From Bacteroidales bacterium (GTDB lineage Bacteria; Bacteroidota; Bacteroidia; Bacteroidales; P3): a DNA stretch of 33,969 nt. The notes beneath the pieces were generated by a model that searched no databases, was not told the DNA's origin, and saw nothing but the letters and a program-made list of their open reading frames with translations. The DNA lies in NCBI GenBank assembly GCA_031272705.1, contig JAISTG010000032.1:1-33969 (forward strand). The letters run 5' to 3'. Position numbers and translations under genes: made by a program. Shown here in pieces: positions 16,462 to 25,487 of this stretch. Numbering within the stretch: the first letter of the stretch is position 1; each line of letters begins with the position of its first letter.

Positions 16462-17007
16462 ATGAAAAGATATATTTTGCTCATTGCCACTCTTGTTACA
16501 ATGTCCTGTGGCAATAAAACCGACAATAAACCCGTTGAAATCAAGGATGCAAAAGCCGAATTGATGAAAACAATTTCTCAAACCGAAGCCACAGCCTTAC
16601 AGGCTACTAAAAGCATTGACCCCATTCTTGCAGACAGTTTGATGAGGCTTTATGACAGATTTACAACTCTTTATCCGCAGGATACCCTGTGTCCTTTTAT
16701 GATGAGCAAAGCCGTTGATGTGGCTGCCAATACGAAGAATTGCGTCAGGGCATTGGAGTTTCTGGAACGTATAACGGACAAATACCACAATAATACTTAC
16801 GTTGAATGGGCTTATTTCTACAAGGGAACGGTCTATGCCGATGTTTGCGGCGACAAGGACAAGGCTTTGGAAGCATACGGATTCTTTTTGGACAACTATC
16901 CTCAATCATCCTTTGCTCAAGATGCTACTGTGCTGCTCAATATGCTGAAACTGAATGATGAAATGCAACTCATACGTGAGTTTGAAGCAAAAAACAGCGA
17001 GCAGTAA
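16462..17007 (+). CDS. Tetratricopeptide-like lipoprotein
   Basis: 181 aa. MKRYILLIATLVTMSC gives a lipoprotein signal with Cys16. The mature region is helical; the stretch YFYKGTVYADVCGDKDKALE, continuing AYGFFLDNYPQSSF, has the TPR pattern found in BamD-like outer membrane lipoproteins. Only one to three repeats can be made out by eye, and the exact family is uncertain. It begins one base after def and is the last gene of the CoA-transferase, ruvX, def unit. Confidence 0.8.
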   Translation: MKRYILLIATLVTMSCGNKTDNKPVEIKDAKAELMKTISQTEATALQATKSIDPILADSLMRLYDRFTTLYPQDTLCPFMMSKAVDVAANTKNCVRALEFLERITDKYHNNTYVEWAYFYKGTVYADVCGDKDKALEAYGFFLDNYPQSSFAQDATVLLNMLKLNDEMQLIREFEAKNSEQ

Positions 17008-17114
17008 CAGGATATTATTTTTCTTAATCAGTCTTACATTTTGTTAAAACGAAGTTCTGTAAAATTTGATGCCATTTTCCTTTCAAAAAAGATTATCAAT
17101 TCAATAATTAGTAT

Positions 17115-17122
17115 TATTTTTG
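17115..17122 (+). promoter_or_regulatory. Candidate promoter -7 element of the HTH gene
   Basis: TATTTTTG fits TAnnTTTG, 63 bp upstream of the ATG at 17186. No TTTG at the 19-bp position, so support is modest. Confidence 0.4.
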
Positions 17123-17185
17123 CCGTTGAAAAATTGCTTACAATAGCATTTTGCACTTGGGTTTTTATGTAAAATAAACAATGAA

Positions 17186-17527
17186 ATGAATGAAAAGTTA
17201 ATTCATATTGGAGAACTGATTCGCCAAAAGGTAGAAGAGCAAGGTTTAAGTATTACTGAGTTTGCTAGAAAGATAAATTGCGAACGCACAGACGTATATT
17301 ATATTTTCAAACAACAAACCTTAAATACGGAGAAACTGAATTTGATTTCAAAAGTCTTGAATTATGATTTTATAAATGAGGTTTATATGTCACAAAAACA
17401 AAAAGAAAGCACAACGTATGAAATAAAAATAACTATCAATTTAACCAACATAAACTCAAAAGAACAATATGAAAATCTGCTTTCAAAACTGAATGAAATC
17501 TTAATAATATCAAAAAAAAGCGAATAA
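17186..17527 (+). CDS. XRE-type helix-turn-helix protein
   Basis: 113 aa. Residues 8-60 fit a Cro/C1-type HTH: IGELIRQKVEEQGLSITEFA, then ARKINCERTDVYYIFKQQ with the second helix pair recognising DNA. Residues 66-113 are a polar tail (ITINLTNINSKEQYENLLSK) that may mediate dimerisation. AT-rich. A dyad of the form AGTGT-AAAATTTTT-CACACT spans the stop codon's downstream edge (17527-17546) and could be an operator or a weak terminator. The next gene, an exported GH16-like protein, is a plausible target but nothing shows it directly. Confidence 0.8.
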   Translation: MNEKLIHIGELIRQKVEEQGLSITEFARKINCERTDVYYIFKQQTLNTEKLNLISKVLNYDFINEVYMSQKQKESTTYEIKITINLTNINSKEQYENLLSKLNEILIISKKSE

Positions 17528-17568
17528 GTGTAAAATTTTTCACACTTTTTGTCAAAAAATTTCACAAC
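17527..17568. promoter_or_regulatory. Dyad and repeated TTTCACA between HTH gene and GH16-like gene
   Basis: AGTGTAAAATTTTTCACACT is a near-perfect dyad at 17527-17546. CACA recurs at 17563, 22 bp after 17541, inside the same TTTCACA context. It may be an operator pair for the adjacent HTH protein, or a two-unit remnant of the phased arrays seen elsewhere. Confidence 0.4.
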
Positions 17569-17597
17569 AAAAAGGTACACACGTCAGAAAAAAGATT

Positions 17598-17605
17598 TAC
17601 ATTTG
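17598..17605 (+). promoter_or_regulatory. Promoter -7 element of the GH16-like gene
   Basis: TACATTTG, a TAnnTTTG match 22 bp upstream of the ATG at 17628. The TTTG partner is not seen at 19 bp. Confidence 0.55.
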
Positions 17606-17627
17606 CACAATCAAACTAAATAACAAT

Positions 17628-18923
17628 ATGAACAAAATATACATCTTTTTAATTGCTTTAAGCCTTAATCTAATTGGCTTTTCGCAGAGTGCAGACATAC
17701 CATTGACTCCTGCTAATGACCCTCATTGGGAATTGAAATTTGAGGAAAATTTTGATATTGATGCAAAAGGAGCTAAATGGGATTCTGTTTATGGTAAATT
17801 TAGTCCTAATAAATATTGGACAAGATTACATTACAATGACCATTACGGAGAACCTAAAATTGCAATAGATACAAATGTATATGCAGAGGATGGATATTTA
17901 GTTATAAAAATGGAGAACGATTCTTGCCAATGTCCGCCCGAATGGAATAATAATACAAATTTAGATTCTAATGATTTATATTGGGCTTGTAGAAGGCAAT
18001 GGACAATGTATGATTCTTTGGGAATAGATTATTATTACAAGTATTCTGTAGGAGTAGTGGATACAAAACGCTCAGCGGCTAACCAGTATGGTTGTTTCGG
18101 CTATATAGAAGCAAAAATTAAATTTCCCTATCACAAAAGTTTTTGGCACGCAATGTGGGGGTATCGTATGGAACAAAACATGTCTAAAACTCTAAATGAA
18201 GCAGAAATTGATATAGAATTGGAAGGACATTTAATAAAATACCCTGATGGCTTTATATATCCAGATACTTTAAATGGTGCAACAAATTATTCAGTTATTC
18301 CCAATACGCAAAACTATGTTACAAATGGGATTTACAGATGTTATGACAATGATTATATGAATGGAGAATTGCAAGGGTGGCAACGATACTTTAAAGCTAT
18401 TTATGTGCCAAATTATTCGTGGGATATGGAGTGGCATACTTACGTTATTGAATGGAGCCTGGCAAGAATAATATGGTATATTGACAACAAACCTATAAGA
18501 CAACTTGAAAATCACGGGATAGTAGATACGCTTACACTTTCATTCGGATTAGGCTTTCTTAATGATTTTGAAAATGACACAAGTTTGGCAAATTTGACTT
18601 TTCCCCAAAAAATGTATGTTGATTATGTACGTGTTTATGGCTTGAAAAAAGAATGTGATAGCATATTTCATGCGATTAATTATGACTTTTCCAATTATGA
18701 CAATACGATTAAAAAGAAAATTATAATCGGAGACGGCAACAGCAATGAAACCATAAGTACAAGAACAATACTGCGAGCATCTGAAAGTGTAGAAATAAAA
18801 GAAAATTTTGAAGTTCCTCTCGGTGTGGAGTTTCATATTGATGTTGATGGTTGTAAGGTTGAAGACATAGAATATCTTATGCAATATAAATGTGCAGGAC
18901 ATGGAGCAAGTATGTATGAATAA
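17628..18923 (+). CDS. Exported GH16-like glucanase
   Basis: 431 aa with a signal peptide ending near SQS (residue 21). Residues 34-335 look like a GH16 jelly-roll. The signature EIDIE (Glu193, Asp195, Glu197) in NEAEIDIELEG has the nucleophile, helper acid and acid/base spacing of lichenase-type members; YGCFGYIEAKIKFP and WHTYVIEWS with IIWYIDN are typical flanking strands. It should cut beta-1,3 or beta-1,3/1,4 glucans or related galactans; the substrate is not determined. The last 80 residues, around ESVEIKENFEVPLGVEFHID, resemble a small stacked-strand module often seen at the end of Bacteroidetes exported proteins. No classic type IX sorting domain. AT-rich. Confidence 0.82.
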   Translation: MNKIYIFLIALSLNLIGFSQSADIPLTPANDPHWELKFEENFDIDAKGAKWDSVYGKFSPNKYWTRLHYNDHYGEPKIAIDTNVYAEDGYLVIKMENDSCQCPPEWNNNTNLDSNDLYWACRRQWTMYDSLGIDYYYKYSVGVVDTKRSAANQYGCFGYIEAKIKFPYHKSFWHAMWGYRMEQNMSKTLNEAEIDIELEGHLIKYPDGFIYPDTLNGATNYSVIPNTQNYVTNGIYRCYDNDYMNGELQGWQRYFKAIYVPNYSWDMEWHTYVIEWSLARIIWYIDNKPIRQLENHGIVDTLTLSFGLGFLNDFENDTSLANLTFPQKMYVDYVRVYGLKKECDSIFHAINYDFSNYDNTIKKKIIIGDGNSNETISTRTILRASESVEIKENFEVPLGVEFHIDVDGCKVEDIEYLMQYKCAGHGASMYE

Positions 18924-18944
18924 AACAATTAATTATAATTAGAT

Positions 18945-20063
18945 ATGAAAAAAGTATTTTTATTTATCATAGTAGTTTGTGCTTTCTGTATGGAAAGAAT
19001 ACAATGCCAAATATATGATTTTTCTGCTGTTAATAATGAAGGATATACTCTTTATTATAAAATAACATCAGATAGTACAGTAGATATTACTGATACAAAT
19101 GAATCTCAAGACTATTATTTAACTCATGGTTCTTCTTATGCAAATATTATCAACGAACATTTAACTATCCCTTCAAATGTTTCTTATAATAGTAATGTAT
19201 ATAATATTACAGGTATTGCATATTGTGCATTCGCTTGGTGCAATGGACTCCAAAGTATAACAATTCCTAATATGATTAAAAGTATTGACAAACTTGCTTT
19301 TGGATACTGCAATAATTTAACAACATTGAATTTTAATGCCATAAATGCTGAATTTCATTCCATAGTATCATTACCTCATAGTCCAGGTACAGAGGGAGAA
19401 ATTCGTTTTTTGCCTGTTTTTAAGGGTTGCAATTCTTTAACTGAAGTCAATATCGGTGATAGTGTAAAAAAGATACCTGCTAACTTCATAAATAATTGTA
19501 CAGGGTTAAATACTATAAGCATTCCTGATAATGTTGATACAATAGGAAACGAAGCATTTAGGGATTGCCCAAATTTAATACACATATCTCTTGGCAGCGG
19601 AATAAAATACATTGGTCAAAAAGCATTCAATTCAAATCCTCTTGGCAGTATAATTTGTAGTATGACAGAAGCCCCAATGCTTGGTGTTGATGTTTTCAAT
19701 GAAGGCACTTTTAATGATGCACGAGTTGTTGTGCCTTGCAATACAAAAGAATCATATCAAAATGCAGATGGTTGGAGAGATTTTAAGCATTTGATAGACC
19801 CTTGTGTTGATTTGGAAGAAGCGAATGTTGAAGCAGTAACATTCAATCTTTATCCAAATCCTGCAACAACAGAATTAAACATAAGTAGTTCTCAAATCAT
19901 TGAAACAATAGAAGTATTTAACATTTTGGGACAAAGGGTTTATGCTTCACAGATTAAAAATACAACGGTGAAAATAGATATTACTAATTTCAAATCAGGA
20001 AATTACATTGCAAAAATAAATACAAACAACGGCATAACAATAAAGAAATTTATAGTTCAATAA
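18945..20063 (+). CDS. Exported BspA-like leucine-rich repeat protein with T9SS sorting domain
   Basis: 372 aa with a signal peptide ending near IQCQ. Residues about 70-250 hold BspA-type leucine-rich repeats (for example AYCAFAWCNGLQSITIPN, then INNCTGLNTISIPDNVDTIG and AFRDCPNLIHISLG), a fold used for surface adhesion in oral and gut Bacteroidetes. Residues about 300-372, beginning FNLYPNPATTELNIS and including IEVFNILGQRVY and ending TIKKFIVQ, are a type A C-terminal domain for the type IX secretion system, so the protein should reach the cell surface. It starts 21 bp after the GH16-like gene and is probably co-transcribed. Confidence 0.88.
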   Translation: MKKVFLFIIVVCAFCMERIQCQIYDFSAVNNEGYTLYYKITSDSTVDITDTNESQDYYLTHGSSYANIINEHLTIPSNVSYNSNVYNITGIAYCAFAWCNGLQSITIPNMIKSIDKLAFGYCNNLTTLNFNAINAEFHSIVSLPHSPGTEGEIRFLPVFKGCNSLTEVNIGDSVKKIPANFINNCTGLNTISIPDNVDTIGNEAFRDCPNLIHISLGSGIKYIGQKAFNSNPLGSIICSMTEAPMLGVDVFNEGTFNDARVVVPCNTKESYQNADGWRDFKHLIDPCVDLEEANVEAVTFNLYPNPATTELNISSSQIIETIEVFNILGQRVYASQIKNTTVKIDITNFKSGNYIAKINTNNGITIKKFIVQ

Positions 20064-20141
20064 CATAAAAAACAACGAAGAAATGAAAAGAATAATTGTT
20101 TTAGCAATCATAGCATTGCAATTAGGTTTTAGTGTAATGTA

Positions 20142-21269
20142 TTGGCACAGGTAACGGTAAATAATTACGGTAAATTTATTGTTGGCAACAATATGCACAC
20201 TTCTTACAATAATGAGGACAGAGATAACATTCTTTCAGCCACTATTTTCGGCAAAGAAGGAACATTTAACGCAGGTTCTAAATTGTCTTTTGGCGACTTT
20301 GGAAGTTTTGACCACAATGGAGCGAATGTTTTCATTGGAGAATATGAGCAGACTCTTTATCCGAATTATCAAAACGAATCAGACCAACTTTGGCTTCACG
20401 GCAAGAATGGAATGTATTTCACATACAATAATGCAAATAAAGATAATAGTGGCATTATTGCTTATTTTGATTTGACAAAAAGCACAAATTTTACTTTTGT
20501 TCATAGGGTTCAAGCAATCGGTTTTAGCACTATTGCAACGCCTATCTACAAAACCAATATCACTTCTTTGGAAAAATCACTGTATAAACTAAATGAGTTG
20601 AAAGGAGTGAAATATGATTTTCTTATACCTGTAAATCAAAATAATACAACGACCAATAACACAAATCTTTCGCCCAAAGAACAGCAGGATATGGCATTTT
20701 TCAGTCAGTTGGATACGCAGTTAAATACGTCGAAGTTGCAAATAGGTTTGTTACCCGAAGACTTAGCGGTTGTATTTCCTGAACTTGTTGATACAAATGC
20801 AGATGGCGAAATTTACATTGACTATATTGGTTTGATACCTGTTATCATTGAGGCGTTGAAAGAACAATCCCTTGTTATACGTGCTCAAAGCCAGAAGATT
20901 AACGAACTGAATAAAGATACCGGAAATGTGTTATCGGGAACAGCAACGTCTTCTTCTCAAAGCAAAAGTTCATCGGCACTAACTGCAGACACAACAAAGA
21001 TATACAATGCGTTTCTTTATCAAAATACACCGAACCCATTCACAGCCACAACCGAAATACAATACTTTCTTCCTGCCGAAACGACATCGGCAAGCATTCT
21101 TATATTCAATATGCAAGGCGGTTTGATAGCAACTTATCCTTTGTCGGCAACCTTTGGCTTTGGTTCTGTGATTATTAGTGGGGCATTGCTGAACGCAGGA
21201 ATTTATTTCTACACCTTAATAGTTAATAATCACGAAATAGATACAAAGAAAATGATACTAACTCAATAA
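20142..21269 (+). CDS. Exported S74-chaperone-like protein with T9SS domain; start frameshifted
   Basis: The open frame from TTG at 20142 gives 375 aa, but no signal peptide. An ATG at 20083 in another frame encodes MKRIIVLAIIALQLGFSV, an ideal signal peptide, then runs to a stop at 20154. One extra base near 20142 would join the two as ...MYLAQVTVNN with a natural cleavage site, so the gene is either really frameshifted or carries a sequencing error. Mid-protein, LNELKGVKYDFL and QIGLLPEDLAVVFPELV and then DYIGLIPVIIEALKEQ match the S74 intramolecular chaperone found in tail-fibre-like proteins. Residues 290-375, starting FLYQNTPNPFTATTEIQYFL, are a type IX sorting domain. Confidence 0.8.
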   Translation: MAQVTVNNYGKFIVGNNMHTSYNNEDRDNILSATIFGKEGTFNAGSKLSFGDFGSFDHNGANVFIGEYEQTLYPNYQNESDQLWLHGKNGMYFTYNNANKDNSGIIAYFDLTKSTNFTFVHRVQAIGFSTIATPIYKTNITSLEKSLYKLNELKGVKYDFLIPVNQNNTTTNNTNLSPKEQQDMAFFSQLDTQLNTSKLQIGLLPEDLAVVFPELVDTNADGEIYIDYIGLIPVIIEALKEQSLVIRAQSQKINELNKDTGNVLSGTATSSSQSKSSSALTADTTKIYNAFLYQNTPNPFTATTEIQYFLPAETTSASILIFNMQGGLIATYPLSATFGFGSVIISGALLNAGIYFYTLIVNNHEIDTKKMILTQ

Positions 21270-21304
21270 TCTAATAATCAGTAAATAAAGAAAGGCTTTC
21301 CTGA

Positions 21305-21397
21305 AATCAAATTATAGAACGCTAGAATTTGATTATAGATTTCTATAATTTGATTTCAGCACGCTGTAATTTGATTCTAAAAAACTGTAATTTGATT
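21305..21397. repeat. 21-bp phased array, keyword AATTTGATT
   Basis: Five keywords at 21305 (AATCAAATT) and 21326, 21347, 21368, 21389 (all AATTTGATT), each exactly 21 bp apart. The 12-nt spacers are themselves dyad-like: ATAGATTTCTAT at 21335 and CAGCACGCTG at 21357. The first spacer contains GAACGC, also found in the array at 25488. Confidence 0.9.
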
Positions 21398-21449
21398 TCA
21401 GAAATATGAAGCGGTATTTTGGAATTGTATTTGTTTTCAAAAAAAGTTG

Positions 21450-21457
21450 TATCTTTG
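21450..21457 (+). promoter_or_regulatory. Promoter -7 element deciding the start at 21484
   Basis: TATCTTTG, a TAnnTTTG match 26 bp upstream of the ATG at 21484. Because it lies inside the longer frame that opens at 21406, it argues that translation begins at 21484. Confidence 0.65.
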
Positions 21458-21483
21458 CACCTCAAAATATAATACTTCAAAAT

Positions 21484-22416
21484 ATGAAACGGATATTTGT
21501 TTATGTCATTTTAAGTCTTGCGGGCTTGTATCTGCAAGCACAGAATACGGCAATGATGAATGATGAAAAATTGACGGAATTTGCCCAAAAACTTGTGAAA
21601 TTGCCTTTCAGCGAACGCGATGTTATTGATAAGGCATGCAAAATCTTTGAAGAAGATTTCAAAAACGACCCTGAAAATGCCGATTGGGCGTATCAAATCC
21701 TTTATTATTATCATCAACTGACCTGTGATGACAAAACAGCAACGCTTCATAAGACTTTCTCGCCAGAAGAGATAAGAGCATTGAAGATAGGCGACATTCC
21801 GGTTTTGGGAAAGATGCGTTCGGCTATGAAAAAGTTTGATAATGAATACACTAAATATGGTTACAGGATAATGTCCTTTGAGGACACGTCCTACTGTATT
21901 GAAGTACAGCCGCCATTCCTTTACAAGCGTTTAAGCAAATATCTTACTGAAGATTACGCTTACTATCGTGGTTTGTGGATTGCAGAGTATGACGTGCCGC
22001 CTTATTGGCATGCTGCCCTGAATGTGCCTTTGAAAGAAATTATGGCAAGGATTGAATGGCGTGATGTACTGCTTGACAAGCACCCTGATTTCGTCCGTAA
22101 TGACCTTGTGCAGAGAGAGATTGAGAATTTATGTTTCTGCGTTACCAAAGGCTTGGAAAACACCCCCATATATGACGAAAAAGACGTTATATTAAAGGAG
22201 TATAAGGACGCCTTGCAGACCTACTATCGTAAATACACGGAAACGACTTGGGGATTGTACTTTACGGATTTTGTACACAAATTAGCCCTGAACAAATATC
22301 GCAATTCGTACGACATAGATCTTTGGGTAATAAATTCTCTATTCCCCAAAGACCGCAAAAACATAGACCCGATAGAGAAATATAAGGAATTGATAATTGA
22401 TAACATTGTTGAATAA
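21484..22416 (+). CDS. Unrecognised exported protein
   Basis: 310 aa from the ATG at 21484, chosen because it gives a standard signal peptide (MKRIFVYVILSLAGLYLQAQ, cleavage after LQAQ) and because the promoter element at 21450-21457 lies upstream of it; the frame can be extended to 21406. The mature protein is helical, with a weak TPR-like opening (AQKLVKLPFSERDVIDKACK) and aromatic-rich segments such as YYRGLWIAEYDVPPYWHA. No catalytic motif is recognised. It lies 2 bp before the DPP IV gene, so a periplasmic role alongside that peptidase is possible. Confidence 0.75.
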   Translation: MKRIFVYVILSLAGLYLQAQNTAMMNDEKLTEFAQKLVKLPFSERDVIDKACKIFEEDFKNDPENADWAYQILYYYHQLTCDDKTATLHKTFSPEEIRALKIGDIPVLGKMRSAMKKFDNEYTKYGYRIMSFEDTSYCIEVQPPFLYKRLSKYLTEDYAYYRGLWIAEYDVPPYWHAALNVPLKEIMARIEWRDVLLDKHPDFVRNDLVQREIENLCFCVTKGLENTPIYDEKDVILKEYKDALQTYYRKYTETTWGLYFTDFVHKLALNKYRNSYDIDLWVINSLFPKDRKNIDPIEKYKELIIDNIVE

Positions 22417-22418
22417 AA

Positions 22419-24584
22419 ATGAAACGACTTTTAGTAACCTTATTTTCCCTCTTTACCATCACTGTTTCTTTTGCTCAAAAGCAGATAACGCTGGAAGATA
22501 TTTGGGCAAAGGGAACTTTCAGAGCCAAATACATATATGAGGCTCGCTCAATGGCTGATGGCGAACATTATTGCGTGCTTACAGCCAACGGAATTGATAA
22601 ATACGCATATAAAAAAGGCTCAAAGGAAGGTGCGATACTGGATTTTGCAGCGTTGGGACTTGATTTGAAACAAAATAATATAGCAGAGTATTCCTTTTCT
22701 GCTGACGAACAGAAGTTGCTTCTTTGTTTCAATCCCGATTATATTTACAGACATTCCTATGTAGCGGACTATTACGTTTATGATGTAAAGACCAAGCAGT
22801 TGCAAAAGGTGAGTGAGGATAAGATTCGCTTGGCTGAATTTTCTCCAACAGGCGATAAAATTGCTTATGTGAAGGATAACAACCTTTATATCAAAGACCT
22901 GAAAACCGAAATCACAACTCAAATCACCACAGACGGCGAACAAAACAGGATAATCAACGGAACAACCGACTGGGTCTATGAAGAGGAATTTGCAATCACC
23001 AAAGGTTTCTTTTGGAACGTAACAGGCGACAGGTTAGCCTACTATCGCTTTGACGAAAGTCAAGTTAAGGAGTTCTCAATGACCGAATGGGGAAATCTTT
23101 ATCCCGATGAATATAAATTCAAATATCCTAAGGCTGGCGAGGATAACTCTTTGGTTGAGATATTTGTTTATGACGTTAATGCAAAACAATCAAATAAAAT
23201 ACGGATAGACCGGAATACCGACCTGTATTACCCTCGTATGCAATGGACAAAAGACAACAATAAATTATGTGTTCATAAACTTAACCGTACTCAAAACTTT
23301 TACGAAATTTTTATAGTGGATTGCCTTAACAATAACAGCATTGAAAAGATTTATAACGATGAAAACCTTTACTGGATTGAACAACCCGAAGATTTTTACT
23401 TCCTTTCCGATAATGATCACTTTATTGTAAAGAGCGAACGTAGCGGATACAATCATTTTTATCTTGTTTCAATGAAGGATAAGAGCGTAAAGGCGATTAC
23501 GAAAGGCGATTACGATGTTGATAACCTTTGTTATGTTGATGAGAAAGCAAAGAAAATCTACTTTACTGCTGCACAAAGTCAGGCTTATAACAGAGAATTG
23601 TTTTCCATAACCTTTGATGGTAAAAAGCAAACGAAATTAAGCGGTAAGGAAGGGACATATACGGCTGATTTTTCTGCTAATGGCAAGTATTATATCTGCT
23701 CTTATTCGGATGCAAACACGCCTGCCGTTTATACAATCAACAATAACAAAGGCGAAATCATAAATACGCTTGAGGATAACTCAAAACTGAAAGCCACTCT
23801 TGCGGAATATGGCAGCGAACACAAAGAATTCGGCAAGTTTAAGACCGAAAACGGCGACTCTTTGAACTTCTGGATAATCAAACCTTCGCAAATGGACAAC
23901 GGAACTAAATATCCCGTTCTGTTTTACGTCTATGGAGGACCCGGTTCGCAGGAAGTACTTAATTCTTACAGCCGTCCGTACGACTATATGTGGTTTAGAA
24001 TGTTGGCACAGCAAGGATACGTGATTGCTTGCGTGGATGGACGCGGCACAGGCTTTAGAGGAGAAAAATTTAAGAAAAGTACATATATGAATCTTGGCGA
24101 TTTGGAGACACAGGATCAGATTCAAGCCGCTAAATACTTCGGTTCGTTAGATTATATTGACAAAGAACGCATTGGTATCTTCGGTTGGAGTTACGGAGGC
24201 TATATGTCATCGCTCTGCATTACCAAAGGAGCAGACTGGTTTAAGACTGCAATCGCCGTAGCCCCTGTTACGACTTGGCGTTACTACGATAACATTTACA
24301 CAGAGCGTTATATGCGTAAGCCACAGGACAATGCGGAAGGGTACGACCGCAATTCGCCAATCAATCACGCCGATTTGCTGAAAGGAAACTTCCTTTTGGT
24401 GCATGGGACCGGTGATGACAATGTTCATTTTCAAAATTCTATGGACTTCACAAACGCTTTAATCAAAGCCAACAAGCAATTTGAAGAGTTCTTTTACCCT
24501 AACAGAAATCACGGAATTTATGGCGGGAACACACGACTTCATTTGTACAGGATGATGACCGATTTCCTTAAACGGAAACTCTAA
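22419..24584 (+). CDS. Dipeptidyl peptidase IV (S9B family)
   Basis: 721 aa with a signal peptide ending near SFAQ (residue 20), so periplasmic or surface-exposed. An N-terminal beta-propeller (about 40-460) carries WVYEEEF, whose paired Glu residues hold the substrate N-terminus, and a C-terminal alpha/beta hydrolase carries GWSYGG with Ser591, Asp666 in HGTGDDNVHF and His698 in NRNHGI. The Asp-to-His distance equals that in human DPP IV. It releases X-Pro or X-Ala dipeptides from peptides, typical of protein-fermenting Bacteroidales. It lies between two unknown exported proteins in the same direction, likely one unit. Confidence 0.95.
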   Translation: MKRLLVTLFSLFTITVSFAQKQITLEDIWAKGTFRAKYIYEARSMADGEHYCVLTANGIDKYAYKKGSKEGAILDFAALGLDLKQNNIAEYSFSADEQKLLLCFNPDYIYRHSYVADYYVYDVKTKQLQKVSEDKIRLAEFSPTGDKIAYVKDNNLYIKDLKTEITTQITTDGEQNRIINGTTDWVYEEEFAITKGFFWNVTGDRLAYYRFDESQVKEFSMTEWGNLYPDEYKFKYPKAGEDNSLVEIFVYDVNAKQSNKIRIDRNTDLYYPRMQWTKDNNKLCVHKLNRTQNFYEIFIVDCLNNNSIEKIYNDENLYWIEQPEDFYFLSDNDHFIVKSERSGYNHFYLVSMKDKSVKAITKGDYDVDNLCYVDEKAKKIYFTAAQSQAYNRELFSITFDGKKQTKLSGKEGTYTADFSANGKYYICSYSDANTPAVYTINNNKGEIINTLEDNSKLKATLAEYGSEHKEFGKFKTENGDSLNFWIIKPSQMDNGTKYPVLFYVYGGPGSQEVLNSYSRPYDYMWFRMLAQQGYVIACVDGRGTGFRGEKFKKSTYMNLGDLETQDQIQAAKYFGSLDYIDKERIGIFGWSYGGYMSSLCITKGADWFKTAIAVAPVTTWRYYDNIYTERYMRKPQDNAEGYDRNSPINHADLLKGNFLLVHGTGDDNVHFQNSMDFTNALIKANKQFEEFFYPNRNHGIYGGNTRLHLYRMMTDFLKRKL

Positions 24585-24618
24585 ACGGTGAAACATAAAC
24601 CAACAATAAGAAATTGAG

Positions 24619-25458
24619 ATGAAAAAAATAAAAGTATTTACCTTGATTATAGTCCTGTTAAGTCTTCACAATGCGTTTTCCCAACAGGCGGCAAAGGACT
24701 TTGTAATGAGACAGTTTGACACTGCGACCTGCGATAAAGTTTATCTTATCGTAACCGACAGAGTGCTTTACGCAAATGAATCTCTTAATCTCATAGAAAA
24801 CTTCAACGATTTGGACTCTTCAACACAGGCAAATCTGCTTAAAGAATACCAAATCATAGGAAAAAAGCCTTTGGATTCAATTTTGATTGCCACCTTTAAG
24901 AACGAACTGATATCCAAATTGCAATATCTGGGCATTAAAGTCATACAAACACCTGCCGATAGCCTGCCTGACAGTTTGGATGCACGCTCTCATACGCTTA
25001 ATATCAAACAGTTGGAGATAGAAGAGTTCATTGCGGAAGACAGTATTTCGTATTATGAAAATGATACCGCAAAATACGTTTATAGAAAGGCGTTAAACGG
25101 GGTTCGCTTCAATGCTTGGTTTTTCTACAACGAAAAAGACACGGCAAACAGTCTTACTTTGTTCTGCAACGAGGCTATAACAGATGATTTTCAAGGCAAT
25201 ATCACCATGGGAAAAGGAAACAAACCCGTAGTTTCTTATTCTTTGACGAGGATAAACCCTAATGATACTTATGTTATTGCTAAGGAAACAGGCAGAGAAT
25301 CAGCCATTTGTTTTTTCAATCTGCTGCTTAATAAGTACGTATTCAACAAAACGGACGGCGAAGACCGGCATTATTACGGCATAGACCTCAAAAGCGGCAA
25401 TATACTTATGGATAACGAGCCGTTTGACAACTTTGATGTTTTGGAAACCGAACAATAA
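24619..25458 (+). CDS. Unrecognised exported protein
   Basis: 279 aa with a signal peptide ending near AFSQQ. The mature part is mixed alpha/beta and acidic, with no domain or catalytic motif I recognise; CDKVYLIVTDRVLYANES near the N-terminus and HYYGIDLKSGNILMDN near the C-terminus are its most ordered-looking strands. It starts 34 bp after the DPP IV gene without an obvious separate promoter and ends just before a repeat array that separates it from the convergent thiG. Confidence 0.75.
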   Translation: MKKIKVFTLIIVLLSLHNAFSQQAAKDFVMRQFDTATCDKVYLIVTDRVLYANESLNLIENFNDLDSSTQANLLKEYQIIGKKPLDSILIATFKNELISKLQYLGIKVIQTPADSLPDSLDARSHTLNIKQLEIEEFIAEDSISYYENDTAKYVYRKALNGVRFNAWFFYNEKDTANSLTLFCNEAITDDFQGNITMGKGNKPVVSYSLTRINPNDTYVIAKETGRESAICFFNLLLNKYVFNKTDGEDRHYYGIDLKSGNILMDNEPFDNFDVLETEQ

Positions 25459-25487
25459 ATTTACGGATTACCAAGTAAAATTTCTGA

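Noticed and set aside
17186..17527. HTH protein as antitoxin of a toxin-antitoxin pair
   Set aside because: No toxin-like small gene is adjacent on either side; the next gene is an exported GH16-like enzyme.
21406..21483. Longer start at 21406 for the exported protein
   Set aside because: Includes the TATCTTTG promoter element and destroys the signal peptide; the start at 21484 restores it.
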